DNA from: Xenorhabdus poinarii G6
GTDB lineage: Bacteria; Pseudomonadota; Gammaproteobacteria; Enterobacterales; Enterobacteriaceae
Reading direction: 5' to 3'
Length of the DNA stretch: 64,000 nucleotides
NCBI RefSeq assembly: GCF_000968175.1
Contig: NZ_FO704551.1
Coordinates: 2,046,001-2,110,000, forward strand
In this document: positions 36,082-44,694 of the stretch, piece by piece
Position numbering within the stretch: the first letter of the stretch is position 1
Layout of the letters: the number at the start of each line of letters is the position of its first letter
The notes under the pieces: model-generated
Database searches by the model: none
What the model was told of the DNA's origin: nothing
What the model saw: only the letters and a program-made list of their open reading frames with translations
Made by a program: the position numbers and the translations under genes

Positions 36082-36957
36082 ATGGATTGGAGTGACGCTC
36101 GCATATTTTTGGCACTTTGCCGATGCTCGACCCTACGAGCAGCGGCACGGTCACTGGGGATCGATCAGGCCACCGTTGGGCGGCGGGTTGTTGCCTTGGA
36201 GAAGTCTTTGAATGCCACGCTCTTCCTGCGAACCTCCGGTGGCTATGCGTTGACGGCGATAGGGGAAGTGGCGTTCAGCAATGCCGAGAAGATGGAACAC
36301 GCTGCACTCGAGCTCGAACGGCAAGTTCAGGGATTGGATGAACGGTTGACTGGTGTGGTACGGGTGAGCACTACCGATTCTTTCGCCATTGACTTTTTGA
36401 TCCCTGCCATCGCCCGCCTGCATGACAAGCACCCTGATATCTTAGTGCAGTTGGACGCGTCCACACGCATGCTCAACCTCTCCAAGCGCGAAGTCGACAT
36501 AGCAGTGCGCAATGCACGTCCAGATAACCCTGATCTGATAGCACGTTGTTTGGCTCGCTGGCCTGTAGGCTTGTTTGCCTCAAAGGCTTATGTGAAAGCG
36601 CGAGGCAAGCCTGAGCTTGGGCAGCATTTCCAGGGACACGATCTGGTGCTGTTTCAGCCCCACTTTGAGTGTGTCAAAGACCTGACGTTGGTCGGCGAAT
36701 CAGTGTGCAATGGCCGTGTTGTGTCGACACTGAGCTCCAGTTTGCTTGTTCGTCAATCCATTGCGGCAGGTATAGGGCTGGGAGAGCTCCCGATCTACAT
36801 AGGCAAGCGCGATGGGCTGATTCAATTATGGCCTGAGCGGACGGGGGCGGTGCTTTACGAGGTATGGATGGTCATCCACGCTGATCTGCGGCATACCGTG
36901 AAGATTAGGGCTGTCATTGATGAGATCGTCGAAGCATTTGCTGGTCCTGAAATGTGA
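36082..36957 (+). CDS. LysR-family regulator of the island
   Basis: From the ATG at 36082 (MDWSDARIFLALCRCSTLR; GGTGGGG upstream) the 291-aa protein has a LysR HTH (AAARSLGIDQATVGRRVVALEKSL) and a substrate-binding domain (GVVRVSTTDSFAIDFLIPA; REVDIAVRNARPDNPDL). The HTH is of the type that begins with DWSD and is common in Pseudomonas and relatives. It should control the divergent MFS gene. Codon use is GC-rich like the rest of the island. Confidence 0.82.
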   Translation: MDWSDARIFLALCRCSTLRAAARSLGIDQATVGRRVVALEKSLNATLFLRTSGGYALTAIGEVAFSNAEKMEHAALELERQVQGLDERLTGVVRVSTTDSFAIDFLIPAIARLHDKHPDILVQLDASTRMLNLSKREVDIAVRNARPDNPDLIARCLARWPVGLFASKAYVKARGKPELGQHFQGHDLVLFQPHFECVKDLTLVGESVCNGRVVSTLSSSLLVRQSIAAGIGLGELPIYIGKRDGLIQLWPERTGAVLYEVWMVIHADLRHTVKIRAVIDEIVEAFAGPEM

Positions 36958-37322
36958 GCGCAGGCAGCCAGAGCGACCACCTGCAACGATTGATGGAGTG
37001 CCATGTCACTAACCTGATGACGTCAGATGTTATTCAATGCTTCGATAAGCATGAATAGCGTTAGCTGGGTTCAACATCATTAGATCGAGCTCAAGGCATG
37101 GAAAATGACTGATGTGGTCTGCCAACCCCGATCGCTATCCTTAATCAACGCGGTCTATAAAGGACAGATGATTTATCGCCGTGCTCAGTTATCCTAGTTC
37201 AATCCAGTGAGCGTGCTCGAAGTCATCATCCGTATCTCACTGGCAGAAGCCGAGGCTAACGCCTTCTGCCAGCACACCTACCACGGACACTGCGGGGGTG
37301 GTCAAAAATCATTTAAGGGCAT
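36958..37322. other. Intergenic between convergent LysR and hydrolase genes, with terminator hairpin
   Basis: No gene is supported. CTGGCAGAAG (37240-37249) pairs with CTTCTGCCAG (37263-37272), a perfect 10-bp stem suited to end transcription from both sides, although a long U-run is lacking. Confidence 0.5.
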
Positions 37323-38321
37323 TTAGCGGACTGCGCTATATTCCGCAGGGACCCAGCGATATGCTTCTCCGTCGGCTATCACACGACCTAATCCAGGAAA
37401 CGGCAAATGTGCAGCGGCAATCCATAGCTTTCCTTGTACCGCATAGTTAAAGATACGTTTACGCGTTTCAATTGCTGTTTTAGGGTCGTGATCAAAGACA
37501 ACGGATACTTCGGGATGCTTGAACTGTACCGCGTGGCTGTGAACCACATCACCCCACACCAGCAGTTTTTTTTCACCACCGTCGATCAAGTAACCCGCCA
37601 TGCCAGGTGAGTGCCCAGCTTCGTCAATGCTATTAATGCCTGGTACTGGAGATTCACCTTTTACAAACGTACGGAAGCGCCCAGCAGCTTTATACGGTGC
37701 AACAGTTCGCTGTGCTGCCTTGAAAAACATGCGGTCGCTCTCTGGCGCTGAGTTTTCGGCAGTGTCACTTAGCCAGTAATCAGCATCTACTTTTGGAGCG
37801 ATGAACTCGGCATTCTTGAACACCATTGAACCATCGGGATTTGTCGCGCCGCACGCATGATCCGGATGCATGTGAGTCACAATGACAGCATCTACGTCGT
37901 CCGGGTTAATTCCCGAGGCGTTAATATTTTTTTCCAGCTTACCTAGCGTCTCACCAAAGCAGTCCGATGCACCTGCATCGATTAACGTCAGGTGGCCCTT
38001 TTGCTGAACTAAATAAGCATTTACAGATGTTTGTACGCCATCCTTGTTAGTTGGGACCGACATTGCCTCCAGCATGCCCTCAAGGTCTAAACCGCTAGTG
38101 CCTTGGAGCACGGATTCTTTCAAGTAGACCGGGCCATCATGAAATGCAGTAACTGTTACTTGTTCGCCCAATGCCATGCGATAGTAACCAGGGACCTGGA
38201 CATTAGCTGCTGCAGTATTTTGCGATGTTTCCGACGCCATTACCGCTGATGCAGACAATGCAAGGAGAACACTGGCGGTTGCGGCTCGTTGCGAATGGAA
38301 TCTAATGTTTTTGAAGTTCAT
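37323..38321 (-). CDS. Exported metallo-beta-lactamase-fold hydrolase
   Basis: This 332-aa protein has an N-terminal export signal (RAATASVLLALSASAVMA). The metal-binding motif THMHPDHACG is near residue 150, with further ligands in DEAGHSPGMAGYLI (His near residue 237) and LVWGDVVHSHAVQF (Asp near residue 258). This layout is that of the methyl parathion hydrolase/lactonase-like branch of the superfamily (binuclear Zn enzymes acting on esters, lactones or organophosphates). It should act in the periplasm. The substrate is not inferable; lactone cleavage is one possibility. Confidence 0.8.
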   Translation of the reverse strand: MNFKNIRFHSQRAATASVLLALSASAVMASETSQNTAAANVQVPGYYRMALGEQVTVTAFHDGPVYLKESVLQGTSGLDLEGMLEAMSVPTNKDGVQTSVNAYLVQQKGHLTLIDAGASDCFGETLGKLEKNINASGINPDDVDAVIVTHMHPDHACGATNPDGSMVFKNAEFIAPKVDADYWLSDTAENSAPESDRMFFKAAQRTVAPYKAAGRFRTFVKGESPVPGINSIDEAGHSPGMAGYLIDGGEKKLLVWGDVVHSHAVQFKHPEVSVVFDHDPKTAIETRKRIFNYAVQGKLWIAAAHLPFPGLGRVIADGEAYRWVPAEYSAVR

Positions 38322-38760
38322 ATTTTCGTTATCTCACGTCTTGATTAATATGGTTTAACAGTTAACACTTCGTATAAAGGTACGAGAGTACGCGTAGCAT
38401 ATCACCAATTATGTTCGACGCCTAATAAAAAAATCGGACAATAGTGGTTGGTCTCGAAAATCAATATCCAGAGTGGCTTCCTTCCTCTAAATACAAAGGC
38501 CCATTTATTTGGTGCCGAGCCAACTGGTTCCAGTTTTAGCTGATAGCTTCTCAAGCCTAGACGTCGCTGCCGCCTTAGGAGCTTGGAATTAATGCAAAGA
38601 GTGACAAAGAGTAAGCTTTGAAAGCACCCGTTCGTCATTAGAGGTACGGCGATGAGCGTGGGCATTTACATGGATTAGTGCTACTTGAGGGCGCTTGCGT
38701 TGTTGCTAAGGTTTTATGATACCAGTATTATCGTATCATTAATCACATCAGGAGCTCACT
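38322..38760. other. Intergenic before the DsbA-like gene
   Basis: An 87-codon frame on the - strand (38402-38665) has no recognisable motif or ribosome binding site, and I do not accept it as a gene. ATGATACCAGTATTATCGTATCAT at 38715-38738 is a near-perfect dyad (arms ATGATAC/GTATCAT) about 23 bp before the start, suggesting a repressor site; a TetR- or ArsR-type protein would fit. Confidence 0.4.
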
Positions 38761-39399
38761 ATGCTATTGGAAATTTGGTCCGACTACGCCTGCCCATATT
38801 GCTACATCGGTAAGCGACACCTCGAACAGGCACTCGCTGAATTCGAGCAGGCAGGCGATGTTCAAATCGTCTTTAGAACATTCGAACTTGATCGCACTGC
38901 CAGTCGAAAAGTGGTAAACACAACGCAGCAACGCATTGAATCTAAGTACCGCAAGGACCCGCTGGGCGCTAAGGACATGATCAACCACATCGTTTCCTTA
39001 GCTGAAAGATCCGGGCTGGAAATGAACTACTCCACCGTGCAATACAGCAACACATTTGATGCGCATCGCCTGACCCACTATGCAGAGACGAAGGGGGCTG
39101 CGGCAGAGATGACAGAGCGGCTGTTCCGAGCCTACTTCACTGAGAACTCAGTGCTGGCTGATCACGTGCTCCTGCTCCAGATTGCAACAGAGCTAGGGCT
39201 GGATCCGGTCGAAACGAAGGATGTTCTCGATTCTGACCAGTTTGCCGATGTCGCTCGGGGGGATGAAACACAGGCAGAACTCCAAGGGGTTCGTGGTGTC
39301 CCTTTCTTCCTTCTTGAAGACGGAACGCAGTTGTCCGGTGCGCAGCCCAAGGAAGCACTCTTGAACGCGCTTCGCACCAGTTGGATCAGCACCCGATAG
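38761..39399 (+). CDS. FrnE-type DsbA-family oxidoreductase
   Basis: This 212-aa protein has a thioredoxin-fold with the active site CPYC at residues 11-14 (WSDYACPYCYIGKRHLEQAL). The helical insertion and GVRGVPFFLLEDG (cis-Pro loop near residue 180) are typical of FrnE/YwbO proteins. No signal peptide is present, so it is cytosolic. Relatives act in oxidative stress responses or in polyketide pathways. A dyad upstream (38715-38738) and AGGAGC before the ATG suggest its own regulated promoter. Confidence 0.85.
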   Translation: MLLEIWSDYACPYCYIGKRHLEQALAEFEQAGDVQIVFRTFELDRTASRKVVNTTQQRIESKYRKDPLGAKDMINHIVSLAERSGLEMNYSTVQYSNTFDAHRLTHYAETKGAAAEMTERLFRAYFTENSVLADHVLLLQIATELGLDPVETKDVLDSDQFADVARGDETQAELQGVRGVPFFLLEDGTQLSGAQPKEALLNALRTSWISTR

Positions 39400-39507
39400 T
39401 TCCATACATCGACTATTCCGTCTTGCAATGACAAGATCTGTAAGCTATCGGGTCGGTAAGACGATAGATGATCATGATGACTAGTCTTGATATAGGTTGA
39501 CAACTTT

Positions 39508-40293
39508 TCAGGCATAAAACGCTCGATGAACCTCATCGGGCGTTTTATAGTTTAATGATAAATGGGGGCGCCTTTCATTATAAATCTGTATTGATTCTTC
39601 AACCAACCTCCGAGCTTGCTTTAAATTGCTCGGTTTTATCAATAAGTATTCCATTTTTAATATCCCATTGACTCGCTCTGCCAATGCATTTTGATAACAG
39701 TCATAGCCATCCGTCATAGGACATTGAATATTATGTTTTTTATGGATTTCCTGATACTCCGACGAACAATATTGTAAGCCTCGATCTGAATGATGGATCA
39801 ACGGGGTTGTTGAACTTCGTTTTTTTAATGCTTCCACTAATGATTTCTTGACGGCCTTTGTTTTCATATTGTCATCAAGATGATAACCCACTATTTTTCG
39901 TGAATAAGCATCCGTGATTAGACTTAAATAAGTATCGCCTTCGTGAGTAGATAAATACGTAATATCAGCAACCCACAGTTGCTCTGGCAGTGAAGGGATA
40001 AACCCTGATTTAATTAAATTTGGATGTCGATGAAAACGATGATGACTCAGTGTTGTTCGATGATAAGCCCGTTTATTAGGCACTAATAAGCGATGTTCTT
40101 TCAATAAAGAAAATAATCGGTCACGCCCAATAATTAATTGTTTTTGTTTCAAAAGGAAGTGTAACTTTCTAACCCCCAGTCTGGGCTGAACAGTCCGTTC
40201 CGATTTCACCGCACAAACAATAATAGCCTCTGACCTTTTTCGTTTATCAGACGTATCTTGACGTTTGTAGTAGGCTTGTCGAGTAATTTTCAT
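39508..40293 (-). CDS. IS3-family transposase OrfB (catalytic)
   Basis: The 261-aa frame has HTH_21 (VRKLHFLLKQKQLIIGRDRLFSLL) and the rve integrase core with DDE residues in WVADITYL (about residue 109), LIHHSDRGLQYCS (about residue 167) and ALAERVNGILKMEYL (Glu near residue 207). It is normally made as an OrfAB fusion by -1 frameshifting from the upstream frame. The core looks intact. Confidence 0.88.
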   Translation of the reverse strand: MKITRQAYYKRQDTSDKRKRSEAIIVCAVKSERTVQPRLGVRKLHFLLKQKQLIIGRDRLFSLLKEHRLLVPNKRAYHRTTLSHHRFHRHPNLIKSGFIPSLPEQLWVADITYLSTHEGDTYLSLITDAYSRKIVGYHLDDNMKTKAVKKSLVEALKKRSSTTPLIHHSDRGLQYCSSEYQEIHKKHNIQCPMTDGYDCYQNALAERVNGILKMEYLLIKPSNLKQARRLVEESIQIYNERRPHLSLNYKTPDEVHRAFYA

Positions 40294-40310
40294 AAAACGA
40301 CAAGCTTTGG

Positions 40311-40730
40311 TTACGGTGAGTTTTTCAATCGTCTTTTCCTTAACAACTCGGCTTTGCGCTTTTTTGATAGGCGAACTCCAAAATCCCTATCCATCACTTT
40401 GACAACGGCTTCAAAAAAATCGGCCTTGAGTTGCATGTCCTCAAGTTCTTTTTCAAGTGCTTTAATGCGTTGTTCTGGAGTTTGTTGCTCTGAAGTTTGA
40501 ATCATAGCAGCACCTTTATAAAGAGTGTTGGGCGTACCTTTCGACCAATCTAATCTACCATGCTTACGTAACCAAACCAAAACGGTTGAACGGCCCTGTA
40601 TGCCATATTGATATTGAGCTTGTTTATAGGTGAGCTCGCCTTTTTCTACTTGGTCAACAACCGCCAATTTAAAGGCAAGGGAATAATCACGTTGAGTTCG
40701 TTTAGCTATTGGTTTCATTACATTCTCCAA
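40311..40730 (-). CDS. IS3-family transposase OrfA
   Basis: The 139-aa frame has an HTH_Tnp_1 domain (RDYSLAFKLAVVDQVEKGELTYKQAQYQYGI, cited in part) and a C-terminal leucine-rich coiled coil (RIKALEKELEDMQLKADFF). It binds the terminal repeats and pairs with OrfB at 39508. The LSKKRKAELLRKR tail marks the frameshift region. Confidence 0.85.
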   Translation of the reverse strand: MENVMKPIAKRTQRDYSLAFKLAVVDQVEKGELTYKQAQYQYGIQGRSTVLVWLRKHGRLDWSKGTPNTLYKGAAMIQTSEQQTPEQRIKALEKELEDMQLKADFFEAVVKVMDRDFGVRLSKKRKAELLRKRRLKNSP

Positions 40731-40771
40731 TTTTAGATTGGAAAAGTGTCAACCTTATTTAGGACGGGTCA

Positions 40772-41316
40772 GAGTCAACAAAAAAGCCCTTCTATCAACA
40801 GACAAAAAGTCTGTTCTTCGGGCCTTTTTCTCTTAGAAGCACTGTGTGGCAAAATATCCCTGCGAAGGTGGCATTCCATCCTGGACTATAGCAAGAACAC
40901 CTGATGGTACGGCGTCACACCCGTAATCCTGTACCAGTCCTTTATACTGCGGTTCGCTGTGGGGGAGACACGGGCCGCAAGGAAGTTCCAGTATAAGATG
41001 ATAACCGGCACATATGCGTGTCCGGCGATTGTTGTTCTCCCTTCTCCTCTTTCCGTCTCCGACGAAAAACCTCTATCCATAAATTACATACCTCATTGTT
41101 AATTTTGATATTAAATGCTCGTTAAATTTTTGGGTTTCCTATGTAACAAAATCCAGCAATTGTATTTTTTGTGATCTTCATTGTATAACCAATGATCAAT
41201 AGTTGTACTACAATCATGCATAATGGTACTACTTTCAAAACCAACTTTTAATCGGTTTTGTTTTCCCTTACAAAAGCAAATAGGTGCAAATATCAGACAG
41301 ACATATTGAGGAAAAC
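40772..41316. other. Region between IS element and dgoR: terminator and dgo control region
   Basis: AAAAAGCCC (40781-40789) pairs with GGGCCTTTTT (40820-40829) around an inner hairpin AACAGAC/GTCTGTT (40797-40803/40809-40815), a strong nested terminator left over from a gene displaced by the insertions. A 64-codon - strand frame at 40886-41080 has no recognisable family. From about 41090 the sequence is AT-rich and holds the dgo promoter and operator repeats. Confidence 0.55.
41203..41234. promoter_or_regulatory. Candidate DgoR operator pair
   Basis: TTGTACTACAA (41203-41213, arms TTGTA/TACAA) is repeated with changes as TGGTACTACTT (41224-41234), 21 bp apart, about two helical turns, roughly 85-115 bp before dgoR. 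GntR/FadR-type regulators bind such short dyads. The link to DgoR is by position. Confidence 0.55.
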
Positions 41317-42015
41317 ATGACAGACGGCAACGTGAGCAAAACGGAACGTATCATCATCCAGCTTGGGGAACAGATTGTTTCTGGTAAATATCAACCCGGT
41401 GCGCCACTTTCGACGGAAGCGGAACTTTGTGATGAATTTGAGACATCACGCAACATTATCCGGGAAGTTTTCAGAGCCCTGGTGGCGAAAGGACTCATCG
41501 AAATGAAACGTTATCGGGGGGCATTTGTCGCGGTAAGAAGCCAGTGGAACTATCTGGACTCAGATGTTCTGAAATGGGTTCTGGCGAGCGATCACGATAC
41601 TTCACTGATTGCATCAATGAGTGAGGTCAGACAGTTGATTGAACCGACCATTGCACGCTGGGCAGCAGAACGGGCGACCTCCGGAGATCTGGTTCAGATT
41701 GAGCGGGCACTGAATGATATGCGTGTCAATCACCAGGACAAAGAAGCATTCAGTGAAGCTGATATCCGTTATCACGAGGCAGTGTTGGGAGCCGTGCATA
41801 ACCCTTTATTACAGCAGCTTTCTGTTGCAATAAGTTCATTACAACGTGTCGTTTTTGAAAGAACTTATAGGGGGGACAACGACAACATGCCGCAGACGTT
41901 ATTACAGCACCAGGTCTTATTTGAGGCAATCAGACGTCAGGACAGTGAAGGGGCAGAACATGCCGCACTGGACATGATTGCCAGTGCGACAAAACGACTG
42001 AAGGACATTACATGA
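41317..42015 (+). CDS. dgoR: GntR-family D-galactonate regulator
   Basis: From the ATG at 41317 (TGAGGA upstream) the 232-aa protein has a GntR HTH (GKYQPGAPLSTEAELCDEF; RNIIREVFRALVAKGLIEMKRYRGAFV, cited in part) and an FCD ligand domain (EADIRYHEAVLGAVHNPLLQQ with metal-binding Asp and His). It matches E. coli DgoR along its length. DgoR represses the dgo operon and is released by D-galactonate. It overlaps dgoK by 4 bp. Confidence 0.93.
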   Translation: MTDGNVSKTERIIIQLGEQIVSGKYQPGAPLSTEAELCDEFETSRNIIREVFRALVAKGLIEMKRYRGAFVAVRSQWNYLDSDVLKWVLASDHDTSLIASMSEVRQLIEPTIARWAAERATSGDLVQIERALNDMRVNHQDKEAFSEADIRYHEAVLGAVHNPLLQQLSVAISSLQRVVFERTYRGDNDNMPQTLLQHQVLFEAIRRQDSEGAEHAALDMIASATKRLKDIT

Positions 42016-42896
42016 AAGGTGATTATATTGCGATTGACTGGGGGTCTACAAACCTGCGCGCCTGGTTATATCGCGATGGCGTTGCGACCGAATATCGTCA
42101 CTCTGCGTCAGGTATTACACGTCTGGGAAATCAAACTCCTCAGCAGGTGTTTGACGATATCACCAGAGGCTGGCGTGACTCAGGAAATCCGGTCGTCATG
42201 GCCGGTATGGTCGGAAGCAATGCAGGCTGGATATCTGTTCCTTATCTGTCGTGCCCGACACGTCTTGACGATTTGGCTATACATCTGACTCCGGTTGATG
42301 ACGCTGTTTGGATTGTCCCGGGGCTCAGTGTGAATCGGGATGGTAACTGTAATGTTATGCGCGGTGAAGAAACTCAGTTGCTGGGTGCCTGGCGGGAAAT
42401 GCCTGCATCGGTTTTCATTATGCCAGGGACACACAGTAAATGGGTACTGATGAAGGGTGATTCCGTGCAGGACTTTCGCACTGTAATGACGGGAGAGTTG
42501 CATTATCTCCTGATGAACCATTCACTTATCGGCTCAGGATTACCGAAGCAAATACCTGATGAATCCGCCTTTACCCGCGGTTTACACTTAGGGCTCAATG
42601 ATGCAGCAGTGCTGGTCCGACTGTTTGAAGTCCGGGCAGCCCATGTTCTCGGGAAATTACCCCGGGAATATGTCAGCGACTGGCTGTCGGGGATATTGAT
42701 CGGGGCTGAGGTGGCAGAAATGAAATCCCTTTATGACAACGGAGTGACTGATAAAGCGACAGTAATCGCAAATCCCGAACTGGCAAAACGCTATGTCATT
42801 GCGCTGAAGCAGGCGGGTATACCATCAGAAGTGATGGAGGGGGAATATGCATTTCAGACAGGAATAAGGAGCATTATTCATGAATTGGCAAGATAA
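42012..42896 (+). CDS. dgoK: 2-Dehydro-3-deoxygalactonokinase
   Basis: This 294-aa protein has the DGOK fold of the ASKHA kinases: the phosphate loop IAIDWGSTNLRAWLY at the start, GMVGSNAGW, FIMPGTHSKWVLM and a C-terminal IGAEVAEMKSLYD. It phosphorylates 2-keto-3-deoxygalactonate to KDPGal. It overlaps dgoR by 4 bp and dgoA by 17 bp. Confidence 0.93.
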   Translation: MKGDYIAIDWGSTNLRAWLYRDGVATEYRHSASGITRLGNQTPQQVFDDITRGWRDSGNPVVMAGMVGSNAGWISVPYLSCPTRLDDLAIHLTPVDDAVWIVPGLSVNRDGNCNVMRGEETQLLGAWREMPASVFIMPGTHSKWVLMKGDSVQDFRTVMTGELHYLLMNHSLIGSGLPKQIPDESAFTRGLHLGLNDAAVLVRLFEVRAAHVLGKLPREYVSDWLSGILIGAEVAEMKSLYDNGVTDKATVIANPELAKRYVIALKQAGIPSEVMEGEYAFQTGIRSIIHELAR

Positions 42897-43497
42897 TATC
42901 CCGTTAATCGCGATCTTACGCGGGATTACCCCGGAAGAAACGTTTGCACATGTCAGTGCTCTGGTGGAGGAGGGATTCACCGCGGTCGAGATCCCTCTGA
43001 ACTCACCAGACTGGCGTCAGAGCATTACCGACATGGTGAAAACCTTTGGCGACAAAATTCTTGTTGGCGCAGGCACAGTTCTCCGAACAACAGAAGTTGA
43101 GGAACTGGCCGCCATCGGCAGCAGGCTTATCGTCACGCCCAATACAGATCGTACTGTTATTCGGCGTGCTGCGGAACATGGCATGACAATTTGTGCGGGT
43201 TGCGCGACAGCCACTGAAGCCTTCACGGCACTGGAGGCCGGAGCTCATACGTTAAAAATCTTCCCCTCCTCGGTTTTCGGACCCGCTTACATTAAGGCGC
43301 TGAAATCCGTGTTACCCCCACAGATTCCTGTGTTTGCCGTTGGTGGCATTACCCCTGACAATCTCGCAGATTACCTTAATGCTGGCTGCGCCGGTGCTGG
43401 ACTGGGCAGTGACCTTTACCGTGCCGGTCAGCCAGCAGAGCAGACACGTGAACAGGCCAGGAAATTTATTCGCGTTTACAGGGATGCCGTCAAATGA
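42880..43497 (+). CDS. dgoA: 2-Dehydro-3-deoxy-6-phosphogalactonate aldolase
   Basis: This 205-aa class I aldolase has the general acid Glu in [10 protein letters not shown] (about residue 37), the Schiff-base Lys in [13 protein letters not shown] (about residue 126) and phosphate-binding GGITPDN. It splits KDPGal to pyruvate and glyceraldehyde 3-phosphate. It overlaps dgoD by 4 bp. Confidence 0.94.
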   Translation: MNWQDNIPLIAILRGITPEETFAHVSALVEEGFTAVEIPLNSPDWRQSITDMVKTFGDKILVGAGTVLRTTEVEELAAIGSRLIVTPNTDRTVIRRAAEHGMTICAGCATATEAFTALEAGAHTLKIFPSSVFGPAYIKALKSVLPPQIPVFAVGGITPDNLADYLNAGCAGAGLGSDLYRAGQPAEQTREQARKFIRVYRDAVK

Positions 43498-44642
43498 AAA
43501 TAACCAGATTAACCACATATCGCCTTCCGCCTCGCTGGCTGTTTTTAAAAGTAGAAACGGATGAAGGGGTTATCGGGTGGGGAGAACCTGTCGTCGAAGG
43601 ACATGCACGCAGCGTTGAGACCGCTGTGCATGAAATGAGCCATTATCTTATTGGTCAGGATCCCTCGCGTATCAATGACCTCTGGCAGACATTATACCGA
43701 GGTGGGTTTTATCGAGGTGGCGCGACAATAATGAGTGCCATTGCAGGCATCGACCAAGCCTTGTGGGATATCAAGGGAAAAGTACTGGGCGTGCCTGTTT
43801 ACCAGCTACTGGGCGGACTGGTACGTGACCAAATAAAAACGTACAGCTGGGTCGGTGGCGATCGCCCGGCTGATATCATAGAAGGTATCAATAAACTCCG
43901 TAAGGCGGGCTTTGACACCTTTAAACTGAATGGCTGTGAAGAGATGGGTATTCTTGATAATACCCGTAAAGTGGATGCAACGGTGGCCGTGGTCGCCAGT
44001 ATTCGCGAAACTTTCGGAACCGCGATTGATTTTGGTCTGGACTTCCACGGGCGTGTCAGTGCCCCCATGGCAAAAATCCTCATTAAAGAATTGGAACCCT
44101 ATCGCCCGTTGTTTATTGAAGAACCGGTGCTGGCAGAACAGGCTGAGTATTACCCTAAACTGGCTGCACAAACACCTATTCCACTGGCCGCAGGCGAGCG
44201 AATGTATTCGCGCTTCGAATTTAAACATATTCTTGAAGCCGGAGGTATTGCAATTTTGCAACCGGATTTGTCCCACGCGGGTGGAATTACGGAATGTTAT
44301 AAAATTGCGGCCATGGCAGAAGCCTATGATGTCTCTTTGGCACCACACTGTCCTCTTGGCCCCATTGCACTTGCATCCTGTCTGCATATTGATTTTGTGT
44401 CCAGAAATGCCGTGTTGCAGGAGCAAAGTATGGGCATTCACTATAACAAAGGCGCTGAACTACTGGATTATGTCAAAAATAAAGACGACTTCAGGGTGGT
44501 CGAGGGTTATTTTTCCCCATTAACGAAACCAGGACTCGGGGTTGAAATCGATGAAGAGATTGTAAAGGAGAAAAGTAAACTTGCACCGGACTGGACGAAT
44601 CCCCTCTGGCGATATTATGACGGTGCGGTTGCTGAATGGTAA
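43494..44642 (+). CDS. dgoD: D-galactonate dehydratase
   Basis: This 382-aa enolase-superfamily enzyme has metal ligands in [11 protein letters not shown] (Asp near 183), [11 protein letters not shown] (Glu near 209) and AAGERMYSR (Glu near 235), and the catalytic His in LAPHCPLGP (near 285). The second catalytic His lies in DFHG (near 185). It dehydrates D-galactonate to 2-keto-3-deoxygalactonate, the first step of the pathway. Confidence 0.95.
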   Translation: MKITRLTTYRLPPRWLFLKVETDEGVIGWGEPVVEGHARSVETAVHEMSHYLIGQDPSRINDLWQTLYRGGFYRGGATIMSAIAGIDQALWDIKGKVLGVPVYQLLGGLVRDQIKTYSWVGGDRPADIIEGINKLRKAGFDTFKLNGCEEMGILDNTRKVDATVAVVASIRETFGTAIDFGLDFHGRVSAPMAKILIKELEPYRPLFIEEPVLAEQAEYYPKLAAQTPIPLAAGERMYSRFEFKHILEAGGIAILQPDLSHAGGITECYKIAAMAEAYDVSLAPHCPLGPIALASCLHIDFVSRNAVLQEQSMGIHYNKGAELLDYVKNKDDFRVVEGYFSPLTKPGLGVEIDEEIVKEKSKLAPDWTNPLWRYYDGAVAEW

Positions 44643-44694
44643 ATTTTTCATTTTAATCACATCACCCTGAATTCTCCTACAGGACATAAAATTT

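Larger units (their letters stand above)
39478..40771 (-). mobile_element. Complete IS3-family element, right border of the foreign segment
   Basis: The 1294-bp element is bounded by imperfect inverted repeats (TGACTAGTCTTGATATAGG at 39478; TGACCCGTCCTAAATAAGG read inward from 40771). It encodes two overlapping-type transposase frames on the - strand. No direct duplication flanks this copy alone. However, GAG precedes the left remnant end at 33869 and GAG follows this right end at 40772, as if the whole 33869-40771 unit sat in one 3-bp target duplication. Confidence 0.85.

Noticed and set aside
38402..38665. An 87-codon frame on the - strand
   Set aside because: No family features or start signal; composition looks like random AT/GC mixture between two island genes.
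40886..41080. A 64-codon frame on the - strand
   Set aside because: No ribosome binding site, no recognisable motif in this or the other two frames, and it lies in a region scarred by insertions.
43806..44441. A 211-codon - strand frame
   Set aside because: Antisense to dgoD, which has all catalytic residues in the + frame.
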